Position numbers and translations under genes: made by a program. Shown piece after piece: positions 36,165-44,649 of a stretch of 64,000 nucleotides of DNA. Under the pieces are notes generated by a model. It saw only the letters and a list, made by a program, of their open reading frames with translations. It did not search any database and was not told the DNA's origin. The stretch comes from Prevotella sp. (GTDB taxonomy: Bacteria; Bacteroidota; Bacteroidia; Bacteroidales; Muribaculaceae): assembly GCA_023666665.1 (NCBI GenBank), contig JAMPBN010000001.1, forward strand, positions 82,946-146,945. Reading direction: 5' to 3'. Within the stretch, counting starts at the first letter, position 1. Every line of letters begins with the position of its first letter.

Positions 36165-36203
36165 CACCGGTTAAAAAAGTTTATTTGGAACGAATCACAC
36201 ATT

Positions 36204-37496
36204 ATGCAGCTTTCTAAACAACTATTGTTGAGCGCAGCCATCGCAATCGCCGCTCCTGCATTTGGTCAGGAGGCCGCCGACACTGCGGGATATAACAAGT
36301 TCCGCTTCGGCGGCTATGGCGAGATGCTGGCTTCGTACAAAAACTACACTGACAATCATTTCGGCAAGTATGGGGCCGTGCGCACCAAGCGCGGCACTAT
36401 AGAAATACCCCGCGCGGTGCTTGCTTTCGATGCTAAATTTACGTCGAAGTGGATTCTCGGCGTGGAGGTTGAATTTGAAGCCGGAGGCACCGGTACCGCT
36501 CTTGAACTCGAAAATACCGAAAACGGCGAGTATGAGGCTGAAATCGAAAAAGGCGGCGAAGTCGCTTTGGAGCAGCTTCACATTACGCGCCTCATCATTC
36601 CGCAAATCAACGTGCGCGCGGGTCATTTGATTCTGCCGCTGGGCCTGACCAATTCCCACCATGAGCCGATAAACTTCTTCGGCAGCTCGCGTCCGGAGGC
36701 GGAGACGTCAATGCTTCCCTCAACCTGGCACGCCACGGGCTTGGAACTCTTCGGCACCATAGGCCATTTCAATTATCAGGTCATGGTAACTGCCGGACTG
36801 AATGCTAATGGCTTCAGCCGCGACGAATGGGTGGCACCCGGCAAACAGGGGCTATTTGAAAAAGACAACTTCACCGCCCCGGGCTACACCCTGCGCGTTG
36901 ACTACACGGGCGTTAAGGGCCTGCGCACGGGAGTTTCGGGATATTGGTGTGGCGACGCCGGAGCGAATGCCGACAAAGAGCAGCACTACTCTGCCTACGG
37001 TAAAATTCCGGTAAAAATTATCACCTGCGATGCTCAATATCGCAATCGCTACGTTGCCGCCCGAGGTAACTTTATGATTGGCGCAATCGAAAACAGCAAA
37101 GCCATCAACATGCGCAATGGCCGTCTGCCCAACGCCTCGCCTTACTCACGCAAGACTCCCGTGGGTTCCACGGCCATGAGCTATGGCGCAGAAGTGGGCG
37201 TGAACCTCAAGTCGGTGTTTGGCGTGCATAAAATGCCGGTACTCTATCCCTTTGTGCGCTATGAATATTTCAACCCGCAATACCGAGTGGCCAAAGGCTA
37301 TAGTCGCGAAGACCGTCTGGAGGTAAGCAAGTGGACTGCCGGCATTAACTGGTATGCGCTGCCCAATCTCGTGGTGAAAGCCGACTATACCCACCGCGCG
37401 CGCGGCACTCAGGGCGTCTTCTCCTCCGGCAAGTACAACTCCGAGAGCGAAGTAAGCATCGGCCTGGCCTACATCGGCTGGTTCATCTCGAAATAA
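36204..37496 (+). CDS. Outer-membrane beta-barrel, porin-like
   Basis: The 430-residue protein has a signal peptide (MQLSKQLLLSAAIAIAAPAF, cut after GQ). It is rich in alternating beta strands, with AGHLILPLGLTNSHHEP and GTIEIPRAVLAFDAKFTSKW, a pattern seen in phosphate-selective-porin-like (OprO/OprP) and other Bacteroidota barrels. The start is ATG 36204, as the upstream in-frame sequence holds the promoter. It does not end in Phe, but the last strand is YIGWFISK. It precedes the imelysin/cytochrome genes, separated by an inverted repeat, so it may or may not share their function. Confidence 0.8.
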   Translation: MQLSKQLLLSAAIAIAAPAFGQEAADTAGYNKFRFGGYGEMLASYKNYTDNHFGKYGAVRTKRGTIEIPRAVLAFDAKFTSKWILGVEVEFEAGGTGTALELENTENGEYEAEIEKGGEVALEQLHITRLIIPQINVRAGHLILPLGLTNSHHEPINFFGSSRPEAETSMLPSTWHATGLELFGTIGHFNYQVMVTAGLNANGFSRDEWVAPGKQGLFEKDNFTAPGYTLRVDYTGVKGLRTGVSGYWCGDAGANADKEQHYSAYGKIPVKIITCDAQYRNRYVAARGNFMIGAIENSKAINMRNGRLPNASPYSRKTPVGSTAMSYGAEVGVNLKSVFGVHKMPVLYPFVRYEYFNPQYRVAKGYSREDRLEVSKWTAGINWYALPNLVVKADYTHRARGTQGVFSSGKYNSESEVSIGLAYIGWFISK

Positions 37497-37510
37497 CGCC
37501 CACAAAACAG

Positions 37511-37589
37511 GAGGGCGGGGTTCTTTAGACCCCGCCGGTGCCAACCAAAAACGCCCGACGTGTCGCGGTCTAAAGAACCGCTTCCTCCT
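37511..37589. repeat. REP-like inverted hairpin pair with complementary loops
   Basis: The first arm has GGCGGGGT (37514-37521), loop TCTTTAG, then ACCCCGCC (37529-37536). The second arm has GCGGT (37565-37569), loop CTAAAGA, then ACCGC (37577-37581). The loops are exact reverse complements, and the flanks AGGAGG and CCTCCT are also inverted. Together they form either two hairpins or one long interrupted stem. It lies after the porin gene and may also terminate transcription, though no T-run follows. Confidence 0.8.
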
Positions 37590-37630
37590 ATTCGCCTAAC
37601 GTAAATAAATAATAAAACCATAAAATCACA

Positions 37631-38773
37631 ATGAAGAATTTCGGAAAATTTTTGATGATGGGCGCAGTAGCCCTGAGCCTTTGCGCTTGCGATGACAAGA
37701 GCAACGAAGAAGAAAAAGATGGCGGCATCAGCATTGAGCTGAACAAGGAAACCATTGCCAACTGGACAACATACGCCGAACAGGTAGCCAAGCTCCTGGA
37801 AAAGGATGCCTCCGACCTGCTCAATGCCTGGGAAAAATCCTACGAAGGCAATCAGGCCTTTGCCACCACCTTCAAGGAACACACTTCGCCCTACAGCAGC
37901 GCGCTGAGCTGCATCGAGGAAATCATCGACGGCTGCGCCGACATTGCCAATGAAGTGGGCGAAGCCAAAATCGGCGATCCCTATAACCTCTACCTCGACG
38001 GCCAAACCGAAGAAGCCCTCTACGCCGTAGAATCATGGTATAGCTGGCACTCACGCGAAGACTACGCCAACAACATCCTCTCAATCCGCAACAGCTACTT
38101 CGGTTCGCGCGACAACTCCACTGCCGAGCACTCTATGTCGGCTCTCGTGAAGAACCTTAATCCTCAGCTCGATACTGAGCTCAGGGCTGCAATCGCCACC
38201 GCTCAAACCGATATCATGGACATCCCCGCACCCTTCCGCAACAACATCAACTGCGGCGAAGTGGTAACCGCCATGGAATCCTGCGCAGCCCTCGAACAGC
38301 TTCTCAGCCAGACCCTCAAAGGCTTCTTCCTCGGCCTTGGCGATGAATATGATGCCGAACTCGACGCCATTGTCGACAACTATGTTGAAGTGGTAATTCT
38401 TCCCACCTATCGCGACCTGGCCGCCAAGACCAAGGATCTCGCAACTGCCGTGAAAGCCCTCAACGCCAACCCCACCGACGAAACCTTCGCCGCCGCCGCA
38501 CAGGCATGGTTCAATGCCCGCACACCCTGGGAGCAGAGCGAAGCATTCCTCTTCGGCCCGGTAGATGAACTCGGCCTCGACCCCAACATGGACTCCTGGC
38601 CCCTTGACCAGACGGCTATCAGCAACCACATCGGCAACGCTGACTTCTCCGACCTCGAAACCACCGACGAAGACGGCCTCGTAACCGAAGCTTCGCAGAG
38701 CATCCGCGGTTTCCACACCCTTGAGTTCCTAATTTTTGACAGCGGTTATCCCCGCAAAGTCAGCAACTTTTAA
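37631..38773 (+). CDS. Imelysin-family (M75) lipoprotein
   Basis: The 380-residue protein has a lipobox (LSLCAC) and an all-helical body. Imelysin signatures are ARTPWEQSEAFLFGPVDELG near residue 299 and the GxHxxE motif in RGFHTLEFLIF near residue 360. Imelysin proteins (IrpA, ICMP, EfeO-type) are periplasmic or surface proteins tied to iron uptake; peptidase activity is doubtful. It is followed two bases later by a di-heme oxidoreductase, a pairing seen in other bacteria's iron loci. It starts a run of haem-c genes. Confidence 0.9.
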   Translation: MKNFGKFLMMGAVALSLCACDDKSNEEEKDGGISIELNKETIANWTTYAEQVAKLLEKDASDLLNAWEKSYEGNQAFATTFKEHTSPYSSALSCIEEIIDGCADIANEVGEAKIGDPYNLYLDGQTEEALYAVESWYSWHSREDYANNILSIRNSYFGSRDNSTAEHSMSALVKNLNPQLDTELRAAIATAQTDIMDIPAPFRNNINCGEVVTAMESCAALEQLLSQTLKGFFLGLGDEYDAELDAIVDNYVEVVILPTYRDLAAKTKDLATAVKALNANPTDETFAAAAQAWFNARTPWEQSEAFLFGPVDELGLDPNMDSWPLDQTAISNHIGNADFSDLETTDEDGLVTEASQSIRGFHTLEFLIFDSGYPRKVSNF

Positions 38774-38775
38774 TA

Positions 38776-40209
38776 ATGAGATATAGGCAACTATCACCAC
38801 TGATAATATTGCTTCTGCTGACATCAGCCTGCCAACAACTCGGCGACGGCCTTGATGTTACCGATATGGAGGTGCCCGAGGGCTATGAGCTCTCGGCGGG
38901 TACCTCCACTATCTTTATGAATTCGTCGAAGTCGTATGACTCGCCGGCGGATTGGGTCAGCGGAACGTATTCGCAGCGCTTTATTCGCGGCGACAAACTC
39001 TACGACGATATGCGCACGTCGGCCAACGGCTACGGCGGCGGTCTCGGCCCGGTATATGCCGGCTTTAGCTGCGGCAGCTGCCACTCCAACGCCGGGCGCA
39101 CCAAGCCTGCCGGCTGGGCCGATGGCGGCACCGGCTCCTATGGCTTCTCGGCGCAGTTGGTCTACATCACCCGCCGCAACGGCCAGTTCTTCCGCGAGTA
39201 TGGCCGAGTGCTCCACGACCAAGCCATATACGGCGTCAAGGCCGAGGGCAAGCTGAAAGTTGACTGGACATATCAGACGTTTAAGTTTGATGACGGCACC
39301 CCCTACGAACTTGCCCGCCCCACCTACACGATTACCGACTGGTATGACACGGCCATAGATCCGAAAGACCTGTTCTGCACCGTGCGCATACCCTTGCGCC
39401 ACGTAGGCATGGGCCAAATCATGAGCCTCGACCCCAACGAAATCGAAGCCCTTGCGCGCCAAAATCAGTTCCCCGAATACGGCATCTCCGGCCGTTGCAA
39501 CTATATCAGCGAACGCGGCGTGCAGAGCCTCGGAGTCAGCGGCAACAAGGCACAACACGCCGACCTGACCGTTGAGCTCGGCTTTTCGAGCGACATGGGC
39601 TGCACCAACTCGCGCTACCCCGAGGAGATTTGCGAGGGTCAGGTGCAGATGAGCCAAGGCTCGATGATGGGCCTGCTCTACGACAAACTCGACGTTTCGA
39701 CCGAAGACATGGAAAACGTTGACCTCTACATGCAGAGCCTCGGTGTTCCCGCCCGCCGCGACGTTAACGACCCGCAGGTCAAGCGCGGTCAGCAAATGTT
39801 TTACGAGGCGAAGTGCCACCTCTGCCACGTTACCACGCTCCACACCCGCCCGCGCGGCTCCACGCTGCTCAACGGCACCCAGCTCCCCTGGCTCGGCTCG
39901 CAGACCATTCACCCCTACAGCGACTTCCTGCTCCACGACATGGGATCGGAAATTATGGGCGTGGGTCTGAACGACAACTACGTCAGCGGCCTGGCCATGG
40001 GTAACGAATGGCGCACCACGCCGCTCTGGGGCATCGGCCTCCAAGAGAAAGTCAACGGCCACACCTACTTTCTCCACGACGGCCGTGCCCGCAACCTGAC
40101 CGAAGCCATCATGTGGCACGGCGGCGAAGGCGAAGTCTCCCGCAAGCTCTTTGCTCGCATGAGCGCCGACGACCGCGCCGCGCTGATTCGATTCCTTGAG
40201 TCGCTTTGA
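38776..40209 (+). CDS. Di-heme c-type oxidoreductase (DUF1111 / thiol oxidoreductase)
   Basis: The 477-residue lipoprotein (lipobox LTSAC, Cys19) has two haem-c sites: CGSCH at residues 99-103 and CHLCH near 347-351. The DUF1111 style blocks GGGLGPVYAGFSC, IPLRHVGMGQIM and LHDGRARNLTEAIMWHGGE are present. Relatives are encoded next to imelysins and are thought to do periplasmic electron transfer linked to iron; no substrate is proven. It needs cytochrome c maturation, and a CcsA gene is 2.8 kb downstream in the same direction. Confidence 0.9.
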   Translation: MRYRQLSPLIILLLLTSACQQLGDGLDVTDMEVPEGYELSAGTSTIFMNSSKSYDSPADWVSGTYSQRFIRGDKLYDDMRTSANGYGGGLGPVYAGFSCGSCHSNAGRTKPAGWADGGTGSYGFSAQLVYITRRNGQFFREYGRVLHDQAIYGVKAEGKLKVDWTYQTFKFDDGTPYELARPTYTITDWYDTAIDPKDLFCTVRIPLRHVGMGQIMSLDPNEIEALARQNQFPEYGISGRCNYISERGVQSLGVSGNKAQHADLTVELGFSSDMGCTNSRYPEEICEGQVQMSQGSMMGLLYDKLDVSTEDMENVDLYMQSLGVPARRDVNDPQVKRGQQMFYEAKCHLCHVTTLHTRPRGSTLLNGTQLPWLGSQTIHPYSDFLLHDMGSEIMGVGLNDNYVSGLAMGNEWRTTPLWGIGLQEKVNGHTYFLHDGRARNLTEAIMWHGGEGEVSRKLFARMSADDRAALIRFLESL

Positions 40210-40210
40210 A

Positions 40211-40245
40211 TAATTAGTAATTAGTAATTAGCAATTAGTAATTAG
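40211..40245 (+). repeat. Heptad tandem array, unit TAATTAG
   Basis: TAATTAG three times, CAATTAG, TAATTAG. It starts one base after the TGA of the di-heme gene, and the ATG of the porin gene at 40252 follows one heptad later. Units carry both TAA and TAG. Confidence 0.9.
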
Positions 40246-40251
40246 AAATTT

Positions 40252-41463
40252 ATGTTTAGAAAGTTCATCATAGCAACTGCAATGGCTTGCGCATTGAGCG
40301 CATCCGCACAGTATGAATCAGATACCGAAAACGGTGTGGTATCTTTTGCCGGGCGCAACGGCTTCAGCTGGGGCACCAAAGACGGCAAGTTCGTGTTCAA
40401 GCCCTACCTGCTCGTACAGGCTTCGGCCAACTTCAACTACTACGATGACCAGGGTCTCGACCCGGCATACAATCAGGATAACGTGGCCAAATCCGGCTTC
40501 GCCATTCCCTACGCCGTGCTCGGCTTCACGGGCAATGCCTTCGGGTTCATAACTTACAACCTCTCAATCAACGCCGCCGCTTCCGGCCAGGCTATTCTGC
40601 AACAGGCCTGGGCCGATATGAAGGTTTGCAACGAGTTTGCTGCCCGCGTGGGTAAGTTCAAGACCCCGTATTCCCACGCCTACCTGACTACCTTGGGCGA
40701 AACGATGTTTTCCACCCTGCCGGAGTCACTGACGCAGTCGGTGATTCTGCCATATTCGCTCAACGCCGTGGCTCCGAATATGGGCACCGGCTTTGACCTC
40801 GGCGTGGAACTCCACGGTTTGGTAGCCAAGAAATTCGGCTATCAGGTGGGCGTTTTCAACGGCACCGGCCCGACCATCAACACCGCCACCAAAACCTGGA
40901 GCGACGACTGGCACATCCCCTCGATGCTCTATGCCGCCCGCCTCACCTATCAGCCCTTTGGCGTGATGCCCGCAACTCAAGGCAACCCCAATCAGCTCAA
41001 CCTCAACAAGATGCTCATAGGCCTGAGCGCCAATATGAACGTGGAGAGCGAAAACGAGAGCACCAACGACTTCCGCGCCGGAGCGGAGTTTGCCTGGCTC
41101 TATAATCGCCTGTACGTAGGCGCAGAGATGTATTACATGCACGTGGGCTTCACCAAGCGTCAGAAAATCAGCGAATCATACAACTATATGGGCGGCTACG
41201 TTCAGGCCGGCTACTTTGTGCATCCGCGAGTGCAATGCTGCCTGCGCTATGACCTCTTTGACCGCAACGGCCTCGACGACGGCGGCTTGCTCAACATGCC
41301 TTCAGTTGGCCTGAACTACTTCGTCAAGGGTGCGAACCTGAAACTCCAGGCAATGTATCGCTACATGGGCCGCACCGGCCACGCCACGCAGCTCGACCGC
41401 GACAACGATGCCCTCGGCATGTCGACCCACTACGCCCAAGTTCAGCTGCAATATACTTTTTGA
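40252..41463 (+). CDS. Outer-membrane porin, OprO/OprP-like
   Basis: The 403-residue protein has a signal peptide (MFRKFIIATAMACALSASAQ). Beta-barrel repeats include EFAARVGKFKTPYSHAYLTT, the trait of phosphate-selective-porin-like barrels, and it ends YAQVQLQYTF with a terminal Phe for BAM recognition. In the middle of an imelysin/cytochrome run it probably admits a small metal complex or anion; the substrate is inferred only from neighbours. Confidence 0.85.
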   Translation: MFRKFIIATAMACALSASAQYESDTENGVVSFAGRNGFSWGTKDGKFVFKPYLLVQASANFNYYDDQGLDPAYNQDNVAKSGFAIPYAVLGFTGNAFGFITYNLSINAAASGQAILQQAWADMKVCNEFAARVGKFKTPYSHAYLTTLGETMFSTLPESLTQSVILPYSLNAVAPNMGTGFDLGVELHGLVAKKFGYQVGVFNGTGPTINTATKTWSDDWHIPSMLYAARLTYQPFGVMPATQGNPNQLNLNKMLIGLSANMNVESENESTNDFRAGAEFAWLYNRLYVGAEMYYMHVGFTKRQKISESYNYMGGYVQAGYFVHPRVQCCLRYDLFDRNGLDDGGLLNMPSVGLNYFVKGANLKLQAMYRYMGRTGHATQLDRDNDALGMSTHYAQVQLQYTF

Positions 41464-41486
41464 CCCCTATGCTGCGTTATATAAAC

Positions 41487-41903
41487 ATGAAATGTCTCTT
41501 AAGCCCCTTAGCCTCGGCCATGCTTTTGGTCGGGCTATCGGCGTGTGATGAGGGTAGAATTACCGAAACGACAACGGTGGTGGAACCCGTGGTAGCCTCC
41601 GAGCGCCTGACTATGGAGCAGAAGGTGCAGAAACGCATCTTCGAAGCCCATTGCGTGCAATGCCATGGTGGCCGCGAAACTGCCGCCGCCGGCCTCTTCC
41701 TCACCGAAGGACACGAGTCGCTGAGCAACCGCGAGTCGAACGTGGCTGAGGGCGAAGTGGTAGTTATTCCCGGCAATCACTCCGAGAGCCTTATATACAA
41801 GGCGGTTGCTACCGACATTTCAAACTCCTGGGCCGTGCCCCACAATAATTTTCTCGACGAATCTGAAAAATATCTTTTGGCAACTTGGATAGACCTCCAA
41901 TGA
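41487..41903 (+). CDS. Small monohaem cytochrome c lipoprotein
   Basis: The 138-residue protein (start ATG 41487) has a lipobox (VGLSAC, Cys20) and one haem-c site CVQCH at residues 56-60. The later HNNFLDESEKYLLATWIDL block is typical of cytochrome c domains of the planctomycete-type class. Upstream in-frame starts (TTG 41460, ATG 41469) would spoil the lipoprotein signal. The axial Met is not obvious. Its stop overlaps the next start as ATGA. Confidence 0.85.
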   Translation: MKCLLSPLASAMLLVGLSACDEGRITETTTVVEPVVASERLTMEQKVQKRIFEAHCVQCHGGRETAAAGLFLTEGHESLSNRESNVAEGEVVVIPGNHSESLIYKAVATDISNSWAVPHNNFLDESEKYLLATWIDLQ

Positions 41904-43000
41904 ATATCATCACAAGAACTAAACTTTTCACCTCTTCAGCAGGGAAGAAAGAGCTTCACGCAATAGTGCGCCCGGCAGAGCGAGGCCTTTTTGGCAACCA
42001 GCTCGCGGCGATTTTCGATGCCGTCAAGGAGCTGGAAGCCTCATCGGGACTGACGCCCATAATGGTTCGCTACTTTTTGAGCGACGCGGCAAATCAGGCT
42101 GCTGCCGTCCGCGACCTGCCTCACGGTTGCGCAGTCAGCGTGGTTGAGCAGCGACCCCTTGGCGGCGAGAAAGTTGCCGCGTGGATATGGCTGCAAGAGG
42201 GCGTTGAAGTCAAGCGCGAAAAAGACGGCTTCTACGCAGTGAAACACGGCGCCTACACCACGCTGCTGCAAACCTCGGCGTGCGAGCCGGGCTTGCAGTC
42301 ATCAACGGCTACCCGCGCAATTCTCGGCGACCTGGCGCTGAAGCTCGATGACCGAGGCGGCTCGATGCTCGATAACTGCCTGCGCACGTGGTTGTTTGTG
42401 CGCGATGTCGACGTAAACTACGCCGGCGTGGTTGCCGGGCGCAACGAGCTGTTTGCCCTCAACGGCCTCTCGACCGACACCCACTTTATTGCCTCCACGG
42501 GCATCAACGGCGCACACGAGGATTACACCGTCAAGGTGCAGATGGACTCGCTGAGCTGCCTGGGCATCAAGCCCGAACAGGTGCGCCAGCTCGAGGCGCG
42601 CACCCACCTCAACCCCACGAGCGAATATGGCGTGGCGTTTGAACGCGCCACGGCAGTGGACTTCGGCGACCGCCGCCACGTTCTCGTGTCCGGCACCGCA
42701 AGCATCAACAACAAGGGCGAGGTGGTTCACGTCGGCGACATTACGCGTCAAACCGAGCGCATGATTGAAAACGTCGGCGCTCTATTGGCGCAGGCCGATT
42801 GCGACTTCTCCAACGTTGGTCATCTGATTGTATATCTGCGCGATATTGCCGACCGACCCGAAGTCGAGGCGATTTTTGCCGACCGTTTTCCCGACATCCC
42901 CTACGTGCTTGTCCACGCCCCGGTTTGCCGCCCGACGTGGTTGATAGAAATGGAATGTATGGCATTCAAGCCCATTGAAACCGGCTATGCGGCTTATTAA
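41900..43000 (+). CDS. Chorismatase-like protein with C-terminal Rid (YjgF) domain
   Basis: The 366-residue protein lacks a signal peptide. Its C-terminal half is Rid-like (HVLVSGTASINNKGEVVHVG, VGHLIVYLRDIADRPEVEA) and ends with CRPTWLIEMECMAF. This resembles the Glu-containing active-site strand of chorismatases such as FkbO, Hyg5 and XanB2, which also have this two-domain shape. If so, it would turn chorismate into a hydroxybenzoate or dihydrodiol. The assignment is from memory of the fold pattern. It overlaps cytochrome c by four bases and ccsA by 14, so it is translated with the haem-c genes. Confidence 0.7.
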   Translation: MNIITRTKLFTSSAGKKELHAIVRPAERGLFGNQLAAIFDAVKELEASSGLTPIMVRYFLSDAANQAAAVRDLPHGCAVSVVEQRPLGGEKVAAWIWLQEGVEVKREKDGFYAVKHGAYTTLLQTSACEPGLQSSTATRAILGDLALKLDDRGGSMLDNCLRTWLFVRDVDVNYAGVVAGRNELFALNGLSTDTHFIASTGINGAHEDYTVKVQMDSLSCLGIKPEQVRQLEARTHLNPTSEYGVAFERATAVDFGDRRHVLVSGTASINNKGEVVHVGDITRQTERMIENVGALLAQADCDFSNVGHLIVYLRDIADRPEVEAIFADRFPDIPYVLVHAPVCRPTWLIEMECMAFKPIETGYAAY

Positions 43001-44561
43001 GCTGCTGCTCCACAGCCCCGCGCTGATTATTCTACACCTCTCTCTGTTGCTGATAATTGCGGGAGGTGTTACCACATGGCTCACAGCCGAAGACGATATA
43101 GTTGCGCTCAAGCCGGGTGAGCCGGTCGAGGTTCACGGCATCAGCCTGGAACTGAGCGAGTTTGAGACTATTTATTACCCCGGCGGCGAAATGCCGCGCA
43201 ATTATCAGTCGCACCTTATTGTGAATAATGAGGAGCGGACTCTTGCCGTCAATGAGCCGTTGACCGTGGGCCGTTGGCGGCTATATCAGCAGAGTTTCAC
43301 CCCCGACGGCTGCTCGGTAGTGGCTCTCCGCGCCGACCGCCCCGGCACAGCGCTGACTTTCAGCGGCTATGCGCTTTTTGCCATAGGCGGACTGTTTGCG
43401 CTCATTCGCAAAAGGAAGAAGAAATATCTTCTCTTTTCTCTATTATCTATTACCTCTATATCTTCCCGGGCAGTCCCTGTGGTTAAGCCGGAGATTGCCG
43501 ACTCGCTCGAGCGGGTACAGGTGGTGTATCAGGGTCGCGTGGTGCCATATGCCACCGTGGCTCACGATGCCCTGCAAAAAATCTACGGCAAGTCGTCCTA
43601 CAAGGAACTTTCGGCAGCACGTACCGTGCTTTCGCTGACGCTCTTTCCCGAAGAATGGAACTCCGAACCGATAATCAAGACCAAGGCGGGGAAGATTTCG
43701 CTGCTCGATTGCTTTGACAATCAGGGGAATTACCTGATGTATGACGACGTTGATGCCGATGAGCGCGTGGGGGTGATATTGCTGCTGCGCAGCGGCGAGT
43801 TTTTCAGCAAATCAGACGAGCAACCGCTTTCGCCACTGAGAGTTAACGCCGAAATTTGGTACAACCGCATCCCCTCCACGCTGATAATCTTCATATTGCT
43901 TTTCATTGCCGCCGCGCTGAGCTTTTTGGGGTGGAAGCCGGTGCTTGCGTGGGCGGCCTTGGCGCTGCAATTGGCGGTAATCGGGGTGCAGTGTTGGCTG
44001 CTGGGGCATGGGCCGTTCGCGTCAACGTTTGAGACCCTGCAATTCCTTGTTGCCGTGGTCGTTATCTTCGCCCTGTGCGTCAAAAACGCACAGGCTCCGA
44101 TATTGCTTGCCGCCGGGTGTATGGCCTTGGTGGCGCATCTGCAACACGCCAACCCGATGGTAACGCCACTGATGCCGGTGTTGCACTCGCCGTGGCTGTC
44201 GCTCCACGTGAGCCTCGTCATGACCTCCTATGCCATGCTGCTTGTTGTGGCCGTAATGGCCGCCGTGGGTCTTTTCCGCAACCCCGACCAGATGCGCCGC
44301 CGTGCTTTGGCACTGCTTCGCCCGGCTGTTTATCTGCTTGGTTTGGGCATAATTACCGGTTCCGTGTGGGCCAACGAGGCATGGGGACGCTACTGGGGCT
44401 GGGATCCCAAGGAGACCGCCGCACTCGTTACTTTTTTGATTTACGTCATTCCGCTTCATCTGCGCAAGCCCTCACTGTGGTGGCTGATTTTGCCGCTGCT
44501 GAGCGTTGCAATGACCTACTTCGGAGTGAATCTTCTGCCCTCGCTCCACGCATATTCTTAA
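42987..44561 (+). CDS. ccsA: CcsA/ResC-type cytochrome c biogenesis protein with ResB-like N-terminus
   Basis: The 524-residue membrane protein has an N-terminal helix, a periplasmic ResB-like part, then a CcsA domain of about eight helices. The tryptophan-rich WWD signature is in NEAWGRYWGWDPKETAALVT near residue 466, with conserved His residues around it (LHVSLVMTSYAML, IPLHLRKPS). System II proteins move haem to the periplasm and attach it to CxxCH Cys residues. Here ResB and CcsA parts are in one chain, as in many Bacteroidota. The start is ATG 42987, inside the previous gene. Confidence 0.92.
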   Translation: MRLIKLLLHSPALIILHLSLLLIIAGGVTTWLTAEDDIVALKPGEPVEVHGISLELSEFETIYYPGGEMPRNYQSHLIVNNEERTLAVNEPLTVGRWRLYQQSFTPDGCSVVALRADRPGTALTFSGYALFAIGGLFALIRKRKKKYLLFSLLSITSISSRAVPVVKPEIADSLERVQVVYQGRVVPYATVAHDALQKIYGKSSYKELSAARTVLSLTLFPEEWNSEPIIKTKAGKISLLDCFDNQGNYLMYDDVDADERVGVILLLRSGEFFSKSDEQPLSPLRVNAEIWYNRIPSTLIIFILLFIAAALSFLGWKPVLAWAALALQLAVIGVQCWLLGHGPFASTFETLQFLVAVVVIFALCVKNAQAPILLAAGCMALVAHLQHANPMVTPLMPVLHSPWLSLHVSLVMTSYAMLLVVAVMAAVGLFRNPDQMRRRALALLRPAVYLLGLGIITGSVWANEAWGRYWGWDPKETAALVTFLIYVIPLHLRKPSLWWLILPLLSVAMTYFGVNLLPSLHAYS

Positions 44562-44568
44562 ATTTTAA

Positions 44569-44600
44569 TTTGCGGAGTTGCGGGGAATTTCGTAATTTTG
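44569..44600 (+). promoter_or_regulatory. Promoter of fba
   Basis: TTTG at 44569-44572, a 20-base spacer and TAATTTTG at 44593-44600; ATG at 44650. Confidence 0.75.
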
Positions 44601-44649
44601 CGGTTGGAAATTAAACACAATAAATTTTTCTAACACTTTTCAAACCAAA

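Noticed and set aside
38824-40119. 431-codon open frame antisense to the di-heme oxidoreductase gene
   Set aside because: Same codon-bias shadow effect; the plus strand has two CxxCH haem sites and a lipobox.
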